Shown one piece after another: positions 30,325 to 37,195 of a DNA stretch of 64,000 nucleotides. The DNA is from Unio delphinus (lineage: Eukaryota; Mollusca; Bivalvia; Unionida; Unionidae): NCBI GenBank assembly GCA_029339505.1, contig JAQISU010000155.1, positions 16,321,501 to 16,385,500 of the forward strand, read 5' to 3'. The notes beneath the pieces were generated by a model. That model had not been told where the DNA came from, made no database searches, and worked only from the letters and a program-made list of their open reading frames with translations. Position 1 is the stretch's first letter, and each line of letters opens with the position of its first letter. A program made the position numbers and the translations under genes.

Positions 30325-30819
30325 TTATCTCCCTACATAAGAAAACTGAATTTTGTTTTTAAAACGCTTTGAAAAAGCCGTCTTATAAATTCCCTCTGCT
30401 ACTTTTTGTACTGAGAAGGGGTGAATATCGAAATACTTACCAGCTTCTGACATTGATTGAAATACCATCTCCGTGTCAGTATTAAACGATCTTACAGGTC
30501 TAGCAATTTTCGAGTATTTCCCAGTTCCTCCTCGTTTGGAGTTTTCACGCTGCGTTATAGCTTGAAGGTTGTTCAACTTGTTATTCTTGGGATTAGAATC
30601 AATATGATCAATAACAAAACCATCCTTGATTAATCCATTATGCACTTCATAAACGAAACGGTGATTAAGATACTTCTTCCCTTCAGCAGTAGTAAACATC
30701 AAATACCCTATACCATTATCCCATCCAACAGATTTATTGAGTCTACAATGTCTGACAATACCATCACGAGAAGCTTCGTAATTTTTAATAACAGGATGTC
30801 TTTGAAATTCTTGGCTCAT
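30325..30819 (-). CDS. Free-standing HNH endonuclease (homing type)
   Basis: The 164-residue protein has an N-terminal NUMOD-like part (HPVIKNYEASRDGIVR, a GWDN-type segment). The HNH core carries His53 (HRFVYEVHNG), Asp71-His72 (VIDHIDSNPKNN) and Asn84 (NNLQAIT). The C-terminal part (SFNTDTEMVFQSMSEAGKYF) resembles a NUMOD1 DNA-binding helix. Such enzymes nick or cut DNA and are typical of phage and virus homing genes. TATATAAATG precedes the start. Element B has the same gene broken by stops (40308-40796). It may act in element mobility or be a passenger. Confidence 0.8.
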   Translation of the reverse strand: MSQEFQRHPVIKNYEASRDGIVRHCRLNKSVGWDNGIGYLMFTTAEGKKYLNHRFVYEVHNGLIKDGFVIDHIDSNPKNNKLNNLQAITQRENSKRGGTGKYSKIARPVRSFNTDTEMVFQSMSEAGKYFDIHPFSVQKVAEGIYKTAFSKRFKNKIQFSYVGR

Positions 30820-30834
30820 TTATATATAATATAT

Positions 30835-31164
30835 CTATTTGTCTAATTCGTTAATTGGCTGAATTATAACATTGGAAAATCTTTTTATATAATCAGCCGT
30901 AGTTTTTATGATTTTGCTATTGACGTCGTCAGGATTTTTGATTCTTCGCTTGTCATAATAACGTTTTAACTCTCTATAACGCTTCCCCCCGCAATTAATG
31001 CATAACTGCGACTTGCCTCTTACACCTACCCCACAATGCAAGCATGGTAGAGGTCCCTCCGAACCGTTTCTCACACTCTGCATATGATACCCACAGAATT
31101 CATTTCTACATGATTTGTTACACGGAGTCTTTGATCCAATCATAAGCCATTTGCAATGATTCAT
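30835..31164 (-). CDS. Cys-rich zinc-binding protein
   Basis: The 109-residue protein has two zinc-type clusters: CKWLMIGSKTPCNKSC with FCGYHM, and LPCLHCGVG with LCINCGGKRYREL. A basic helix follows. The element B copy (39933-40295) is fully open with conserved Cys and His residues, so the gene is under selection or decays slowly. Position beside the polymerase suggests a role in replication or transcription control, an inference. It starts with TATATAATG, divergent from the polymerase gene. Confidence 0.7.
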   Translation of the reverse strand: MNHCKWLMIGSKTPCNKSCRNEFCGYHMQSVRNGSEGPLPCLHCGVGVRGKSQLCINCGGKRYRELKRYYDKRRIKNPDDVNSKIIKTTADYIKRFSNVIIQPINELDK

Positions 31165-31206
31165 TATATAAAATTTTCTTATTTAAATACTTGTTTTAAT
31201 TATAAT

Positions 31207-34200
31207 ATGAAGGAGTTCAAGAGATTATCGAAAATTAAGCCTTGGAAAAATGTTAGATTTAATCTCGATAGAATCTCTGATATACCTAAAAGTCTAGTAG
31301 ATGATAAACCACTATTGAGTAAAATCAGCGACTGTTTTAATGAGTTTAAGCGTGATGGAGCATCTCATACGTGGTCGACATTTCGAATTATTGATGAAGA
31401 TGTCAATATACCCATAATTGATGCTACTATGAATGATATAAGAGCAGCTGAGATACTTTCACACCTTGGCAAGAAATCTCTACGGAGGTATTTTTTTAGA
31501 ATAAAATTTATTATCGAAGAGGAAGGTGAATGGATTATCAGAGATAAATTTGACCCAATCCTTAAGGATAAAAAAACTGTTATTGTGAGTAGAGATTCCA
31601 AACCAGGAACTCTAACTGGGATTGACAAACCATACTATGAGAAATCTTACCCTGTAACAGCAGTTGTGTATGGGTTATATCCAATAAATAATAATCCTAA
31701 TATTGCAAAGCTAGCTCCGATGTTTTCATCATCAGTGGCTTTGCCACTTAATTGTGTAGCAACACGGTTAATAGAACACTTCACAAATGCATCCCGGGGA
31801 AACAAATTAACTGATCTACGAAGAAAAAAAATAACCGAATGGGAATTGACAGTGAAACAGCGCGGGGCAACGATTTCCGATATAGCTAAATTAGAAGCAT
31901 TATTAAAATTTCCAATATCGGTAGCGACGATAACCGGAGAAGTATTATACGAACCGAAATATCAATCGCGAGGAGCTCCAATTGAAATTATTGATCATAA
32001 CAAACACGCGTGGACACCCGCGGTAAATATATTTCCACGAGAAAGAACTGTTCGATATATTCCTAAAGAATTTTCTTGGGATGGTTTCTATGAAGAGAAA
32101 TTATTTGATGCTATTCACACATTAACCAAAGACGACCCTGTGTCAATGTGGTTACTCAGGAGTAATGAGGATCCGGAAATAGGATTTGATCAGTTTGTAA
32201 AACCAAATGGTGAATTATATCGAACTGAAGAATTAGATACTAGAATGAGAAAAATCGCTAATGAATTTTCAGGTGAAAATTCTAAAGAATTTTCTAATGA
32301 AAAACTACTTACGGATAGCTTCACAATTCCATCAGTGGTAGCTCACTTCGCACGAGAAAAGAATTCATGGCGCCCAACACGAAGTGATTTTCTGGAGGAC
32401 GTGAAGTTGAGTTGCGTCGAATTAGGTCATGGAGGATTGTGGAATACGAAATACTCACGTGATGGTATGATTTCAATTGATATATCCGCGTGTTATCCTG
32501 GAAGTTTTCTCGGATATGGAGAATGCTCTGAATATTTTAAACGATTTGGACATCCCACACATGAAATGACTCGTGTTGCGATTAATGGTCCATTGCCTGG
32601 AACTGCTAGCAGTTCTAATTTTGATTTAACCGGGTTCGCTCGTGTGATATCATTCGAATTAGCTACAGGGTTACATCCGTGTAGTTATCTTTGGCTTGGT
32701 AGACATATGTATGAAAAAGCGTGGATGCCAATTGTGCTATTGCGATATATGATCGATTGTGGTATGTTAACATCATTAATTGTCAGCGAAGCGATTATTT
32801 GTTATAACGCGCAGAAAGATGTTTGGTTACCAAAACCCGATCTAGAAAAAATAATTAACGAACAACGAAAACAATTTCTAGATGGAAATTCGAAGAATTT
32901 CAGCGAGGAACAAATCATAGATTGGTCTAAGAGGTTATTCGAAGGTAGGAATAGAGAGGCTAAAGAACTCGGACGAAGAATAATCGGTAAATTCACTCAA
33001 GGTGGAAGATTTGACAATGCAAAATATTCTTCGAGATTGATCTTAGACAATGAAGAATACGATTTTATCATAACCGATTTAATAAAAAAAGGAAAATTTG
33101 TAACCCGTAGGGATGCTTTTCGATCCAATGGTGAGAAATTAGGTACGGTTATTACCTACTGTGATGGATATAGTTGTCAGTACACACATTTGAGAAGTTC
33201 TATGCTAGCCTATTCTTGTATTAATCTATTCTCGATGATAAACAGATTTCCTAATACCGCGGTTAGAGTAGCTACTGATTCGATGTATATCCATGAGAAA
33301 TACAAATCAGATGTAGCTAAATTCACAGATCCTAAGGAAGCGTGGGGAAATTGGAGGTTTAAAAAAGAAACATTACATGAGTATTGTAAATCCGCAGACG
33401 TTGCTATGGATGATAAATACTTGAAAAGTAACCATAATATCTCAGAGATTCAATCAGAATTTTCTACTGCACCGCCCGTATCAGATCCGATTTGTAGATA
33501 CAAGACAGTTTATTTAAACGGCTGTGGTGGATCAGGAAAGACAACTCGTGCAATCGAATTATTTCGTCGGTCAACCATGGTTGTGTTAACACCAACTCAC
33601 AGACTCGCCAGAGAGATGATAGCGCGGGGGGTAAAAGCCTGTACTTATCACAGCTTCTTTCGATGGAAAGGCGATACATGGACTCCTGATCGAATGGGCG
33701 ATAAATTTATTCCTGAAATAATAATCTGGGATGAAATATGCACGGTATCATTGACAGTATTACAGATATTTCTTGAATGGTTGTTATTGAAAAATACAAA
33801 AGTCGTCATGTGCGGGGATCACGGCCAACCGCAGCCATTTGTTGGTGGATCTCCACATGAATGGTTAAAAGGATTTGTAGATTATTATGAAGAGATTAAT
33901 ACCGACCATAGATCACTTGATGAACAATTACGAGAATTCAAAGCGCTAATTAGATTACAACCGGATAAAATCCAATGTGAAATAGCGCGTGAAATAATCT
34001 CTGAAACTCCCATGAATGATTTTTGGGAAATGTGGAAGCCAAATGATTTAATAATCGCGAGTAGAAAAATAGTCAGAGACGCACTTCAGATGAAGTTGTT
34101 TGCGCTACATAAAGAAAAATTTGCAACGCTTCCAGTACCACTCTGTTATAGACCTAAGGATACACGAAAGCAGAATATCGACGTTGACATTCCTGGACAA

Positions 34201-34770
34201 CAACAAAAGCAGAATTTAGTATTAAATGATATTGTGTTGGTTGATATCAGCGTCGTTAAAGATGCATTAGGTGCTGATAAATCCCCATGGACGTTAGGTT
34301 ATGCAGCAACAATACACTCTTCACAGGGATTGACTATATCCGATACAACTCTTTGGATAGTAGATAATCATATTGAGTGGTCAAATTTAGTTTATCTCGC
34401 AGTATCCAGAGTACGGCGAATAAACCAACTTCGAAGAATTGTGGTTAATGATAATGACAATACATTAAGTAATATACACACCGATGATAATATAATCAGA
34501 AAAAAACTCTCTGGTTATAAACAACAGGATAAAAAAAATAAAAGAGAATTTGACATCGATGCTGAATTAATTAAGACACTAAAGCAACAACAGAACAATC
34601 ACTGCGCGAGTTGCAATTGTATAATGCGTTGGCAGTATTCGGATAAAGATCCTCGCCAATTCACCGTAGATAGAAAAGATAACAATCTCGGTCATGTCAG
34701 AAACAATGTGATGTTGACCTGTCTTGAGTGTAATAGACGCCGGGGTGACAGCACCCTGGGTGCTAATTAA
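31207..34770 (+). CDS. B-family DNA polymerase fused to SF1 helicase and HNH nuclease
   Basis: The 1187-residue protein counts from ATG 31207 (MKEFKRLSK). The ATG at 31156 is in frame but overlaps the divergent zinc gene and is not conserved in B. The N-terminal 400 residues lack a recognisable 3'-5' exonuclease. PolB motif A is at about 422 (ISIDISACYP, Asp425) and motif C at about 689 (VATDSM, Asp691), with a degenerate KFTQGG-type motif B between. The SF1 helicase has Walker A GCGGSGKTT at about 772, Walker B IIWDEI at 839-844, and motifs GYAATIHSSQG (about 1031) and YLAVSRVRR (about 1060). The HNH tail from 1130 has CxxC, FTVDRKDN, GH, N and CxxCN. It should replicate the element, probably by protein priming. 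Palindromes lie inside the gene at 32276-32293 and 32886-32900. Confidence 0.9.
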   Translation: MKEFKRLSKIKPWKNVRFNLDRISDIPKSLVDDKPLLSKISDCFNEFKRDGASHTWSTFRIIDEDVNIPIIDATMNDIRAAEILSHLGKKSLRRYFFRIKFIIEEEGEWIIRDKFDPILKDKKTVIVSRDSKPGTLTGIDKPYYEKSYPVTAVVYGLYPINNNPNIAKLAPMFSSSVALPLNCVATRLIEHFTNASRGNKLTDLRRKKITEWELTVKQRGATISDIAKLEALLKFPISVATITGEVLYEPKYQSRGAPIEIIDHNKHAWTPAVNIFPRERTVRYIPKEFSWDGFYEEKLFDAIHTLTKDDPVSMWLLRSNEDPEIGFDQFVKPNGELYRTEELDTRMRKIANEFSGENSKEFSNEKLLTDSFTIPSVVAHFAREKNSWRPTRSDFLEDVKLSCVELGHGGLWNTKYSRDGMISIDISACYPGSFLGYGECSEYFKRFGHPTHEMTRVAINGPLPGTASSSNFDLTGFARVISFELATGLHPCSYLWLGRHMYEKAWMPIVLLRYMIDCGMLTSLIVSEAIICYNAQKDVWLPKPDLEKIINEQRKQFLDGNSKNFSEEQIIDWSKRLFEGRNREAKELGRRIIGKFTQGGRFDNAKYSSRLILDNEEYDFIITDLIKKGKFVTRRDAFRSNGEKLGTVITYCDGYSCQYTHLRSSMLAYSCINLFSMINRFPNTAVRVATDSMYIHEKYKSDVAKFTDPKEAWGNWRFKKETLHEYCKSADVAMDDKYLKSNHNISEIQSEFSTAPPVSDPICRYKTVYLNGCGGSGKTTRAIELFRRSTMVVLTPTHRLAREMIARGVKACTYHSFFRWKGDTWTPDRMGDKFIPEIIIWDEICTVSLTVLQIFLEWLLLKNTKVVMCGDHGQPQPFVGGSPHEWLKGFVDYYEEINTDHRSLDEQLREFKALIRLQPDKIQCEIAREIISETPMNDFWEMWKPNDLIIASRKIVRDALQMKLFALHKEKFATLPVPLCYRPKDTRKQNIDVDIPGQQQKQNLVLNDIVLVDISVVKDALGADKSPWTLGYAATIHSSQGLTISDTTLWIVDNHIEWSNLVYLAVSRVRRINQLRRIVVNDNDNTLSNIHTDDNIIRKKLSGYKQQDKKNKREFDIDAELIKTLKQQQNNHCASCNCIMRWQYSDKDPRQFTVDRKDNNLGHVRNNVMLTCLECNRRRGDSTLGAN

Positions 34771-35718
34771 GACCACGCGGTGGCAATTGAGTATCCTCGG
34801 GAATCACTTGTAATTGTTTGCGTGTAAATCCTCGCTGAGGAGCAGTTGAATCCAGTTTATAGACTGGAGGTCTACCAGTTGATCGTGTTATGCCGGATAT
34901 TTTATGCGTAGTGACGCTCCAAATAGGATCAGTAGCTCTTTTTTTACCACCCTCAAGCTCTCCTGGTTCGTATAAGTACCTTACATGACATTACTACCAA
35001 GAATTGGTTCTTTGAAATCTTTTTGTGAAATTCCTTGGATTTCCATTTTGATAGACGCCTTCTTAATAGCGTTGACAGGTTTCATATTAATTGTTCTAGT
35101 AATCTCATTATTGATTGCGGTAATCACAGCTGGTAATCTCTTGACCCATTCACGGGATCGTTTATCCTGGATGAATTCTTTTGCGTATTGATATCCGAAT
35201 AACCGCTCAGCAAGGGTTTTATTAAACCGTTCAACAATTGCCTGATCGCGATGTAGCGCAGTGTGTCCTCGTCTGATGGCGGCATTATGATGTTTCATCG
35301 TAGATGTAACAACACCTTGAAATTCCTTGCCAGGATCAACTTGTAACAGATTTGGCCAGCGCAGAGGACCTCGTCGATAAATTTTTTCAAATGCAGAAGC
35401 TACTTCAGTAGATGATTTTGTTTTTAACGGTTCTGCTTCTTTGTATCGACTTGCAATATCAACTAACGTTAACGCGTATTTGTAACCGTTGTCATGCGGC
35501 AGAAATAGTATATCAGCTTGATGAACTTCATTAGGTGTTGTAACATCAAAATGCGAATAGTTAATTTGTTTAGGCGCTGGTAGATAAATTTGCCATATTG
35601 CCTGTTTAGATAACCAGTTTGCCGCTGTAGTTTTTTTCACCTTTGATGCACTAGCTAGTTTATTGATTGCTGCGTAACCTCTCCAGTATCCTCTCGGAGA
35701 ATAATAAATAGATTCCAT
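34763..35718 (-). pseudogene. DDE integrase of element A, C-terminus frameshifted
   Basis: The first 245 residues (34981-35718) are open. An HTH-like N-terminus (RGYAAINKLASASKVKKTT) is followed by the catalytic core with Asp69 (HQADILFL), Asp128 (QVDPGKEF) and Glu163 (IVERFNKTL). Spacing and motifs fit Polinton retrovirus-type integrases. At about 34987-34995 one base is missing relative to element B, giving an early stop after NVM. The remaining C-terminal region (EPGELEGG, then WSV and PPRGL) is open in another frame to 34763. The core may still act, or the mutation may be recent or a read error. The stop overlaps the polymerase stop convergently (34763-34770). Confidence 0.87.
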
Positions 35719-35721
35719 ATT

Positions 35722-35737
35722 AAAATGCTAGCATTTT
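35722..35737. repeat. 16-bp palindrome AAAATGCTAGCATTTT gained in element A
   Basis: It lies between the integrase start and the PLA2 stop. The matching site of element B (about 19121-19133) has no such palindrome, while flanks match. This is direct evidence for a small insertion. Confidence 0.8.
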
Positions 35738-36096
35738 AATTACCAGCACCTAACATCAATTTACCCTTCATAGCAGATTTTACCAACCACGAAGCCAATT
35801 TTTCTTTGAAGGATTTATCAGGAATAGCATTTAACGCATGAATTAATTTTACATCTGCGAGATGTCTGTGTTGAAGATTGCTGCTTTTATAAGCGACATC
35901 ATGAGCATGACACGCCTTATCAATAGCGTTTATTGGATATTCGCCGGGTCGGGGCTGATTTTGATCATCAAGTCTGATATCTAATCGTGTTCCCGGTCCA
36001 CAGTAGCTATATCCTGGAAGGTGCTTTTCTCCTGGATACTTTGCCCACGGTGTTCCTGGGAGTTTTGTCAATTTGGCTGCAATATCACCTCCTCGT
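35736..36096 (-). CDS. Parvovirus-type phospholipase A2 (element A)
   Basis: The frame runs to TAA at 35736-35738 and has the calcium loop YSYCGPGTRL and the catalytic DKACHAHDVAY (His-Asp pair). This VP1-type enzyme lets virions leave endosomes. No ATG begins the frame; it is open back through GGDIAAK to a run of nine A at about 36097-36105. The zinc-ribbon gene (36068-36250) reads into that run in the other frame. A zinc-ribbon/PLA2 single protein is normal in Polintons. Here it would need a minus-one shift at A-AAA-AAC, a classic slippery sequence, or repair of an indel. Confidence 0.82.
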
Positions 36097-36250
36097 TTTT
36101 TTTTAAAGGTTTCGTGGAAGTAAATCTAAATTTTTTCGTACTACATTGTACGCATTTACCAGAAAGCGCTGATCGATTATTTTTCGTTGTAATCGTCGTC
36201 AAGTCATTTGTGCCAGTACGCGTCCTACACTTCGCACAATATAGATCCAT
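36068..36250 (-). CDS. Zinc-ribbon protein upstream of PLA2 (element A)
   Basis: The 60-residue frame begins MDLYCAKCRTRTGT, with a second Cys pair in GKCVQCSTKK. Past the A9 run it continues 10 residues in a non-conserved frame overlapping PLA2. In element B the same module ends at the same run, so the conserved part stops there. It likely forms the N-terminus of the PLA2 virion protein if frameshifting occurs. TATATAAATTATG precedes it. Confidence 0.7.
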   Translation of the reverse strand: MDLYCAKCRTRTGTNDLTTITTKNNRSALSGKCVQCSTKKFRFTSTKPLKKNEEVILQPN

Positions 36251-36268
36251 AATTTATATATAACAGTT
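36251..36268. promoter_or_regulatory. Bidirectional TATATATAA promoter, element A
   Basis: Eighteen bases separate the divergent zinc-ribbon and ATPase start codons, consisting of AATTTATATATAACAGTT. The arrangement matches element B at 18590-18606. Confidence 0.55.
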
Positions 36269-36931
36269 ATGAATGTAATTGATTATTCAGCTACTCGACG
36301 ACGGGAACCTATTAGACACCATGCAATGTTACCAAATTCTATTCGCGCGATTATCATCGGACCATCTGGAAGTGGTAAAACACAATTGCTACTTAATTTG
36401 ATAACGAGATGGATGAAGTGGGATAAATTGTACATGATTGCTCCGAGTGTAGACGATCAACGATGTTATGAAGTATTAAAGGATTTTAATGATGCCGCGC
36501 AAGAAATTAACGGTGATGGTGTTATTGAGTTTATAACCGATATCGAAGAGGCACCGAATATTGATGATATTGATGGAAGTATTAACAATTTAGTCGTATA
36601 TGATGATATCATGTTAGATAATCAAAAGAATCCTGCTAGGATATTTTCCCGGGGGCGTCGCAAAAACACCGATGTGATATATATCACTCAACGTTACACT
36701 CAAATACCAAAAGTGATCAGAGATAACTGCAATATGCTGTGTGTATTTAACGGAGTTGATACTCATACTCTTAGAAATATTTGGCAAACTTGGTGCGGTG
36801 GTGATATGGATCATAATCAATTTAAAAATTTCTTTAGCCGCGCTCAGTCAATCCCACACGGATTTGTGACGATAAATTTATCAGACCCTCGGACAAGGTA
36901 TCGTGTCGGACTTGATCAAATATTTAGTTAG
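36269..36931 (+). CDS. Packaging ATPase (A32/FtsK-HerA type), element A
   Basis: The 220-residue protein has Walker A GPSGSGKT at 31-38, Walker B VVYDD at 109-113, and a later RNIWQTWCGGDMDHNQF segment conserved in the family. It drives genome packaging into the capsid. The last 24 coding bases lie inside the right terminal repeat, so the opposite end of the element carries a copy of this gene tail. The start follows TATATATAACAGTT. It is very similar to the element B protein. Confidence 0.92.
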   Translation: MNVIDYSATRRREPIRHHAMLPNSIRAIIIGPSGSGKTQLLLNLITRWMKWDKLYMIAPSVDDQRCYEVLKDFNDAAQEINGDGVIEFITDIEEAPNIDDIDGSINNLVVYDDIMLDNQKNPARIFSRGRRKNTDVIYITQRYTQIPKVIRDNCNMLCVFNGVDTHTLRNIWQTWCGGDMDHNQFKNFFSRAQSIPHGFVTINLSDPRTRYRVGLDQIFS

Positions 36932-37190
36932 CGCATTAGCAGCCGAGGAGGTGAACGTCAACTAAATGGCGTCTTTTTTTTTACCCGAAAACTCCACGAA
37001 TTTTCCAAGCATCGTTAACTCAGAACTGAAAGTTCCAAGCAGCAAAGGGGATGGTGACAACAAAAATGGCGTCGTTTTTTTTTTCAATTTTATTTTGATG
37101 AATGGAGGCTTATATTAAGCATTTTCGAGAAAGCCTCAGTTTGCTAAATCGACGCCTGTAAAAGTTGGTCTGTTCACCCTCTCTGCTGCT
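36908..37190. repeat. Right terminal inverted repeat of element A (283 bp)
   Basis: Reverse complement of 20798-21080. It ends CTCTCTGCTGCT, followed by GGAGT. It has the three GTTCACC...GCTGCT motifs described for the left repeat. Confidence 0.95.
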
Positions 37191-37195
37191 GGAGT
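37190..37195. repeat. Target site duplication of element A, right copy
   Basis: TGGAGT, the first T shared with the element end. It matches 20792-20797. Confidence 0.8.

Larger units (their letters stand above)
20798..37190 (+). mobile_element. Element A: near-intact Polinton/Maverick (adintovirus-like) element
   Basis: The 16,393-bp unit has 283-bp terminal inverted repeats starting AG and ending CT, the usual Polinton ends, and a 5-6 bp target duplication. It carries integrase, B-family polymerase, packaging ATPase, adenain-like protease, major capsid and penton candidates, PLA2 and other virion genes. One block (21081-29439) runs on the minus strand and holds virion genes. The polymerase runs right and the ATPase lies at the right end. 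The repeats are about 99 percent identical and most frames are open, so insertion is recent. It sits inside the helicase gene of element B. Confidence 0.93.
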
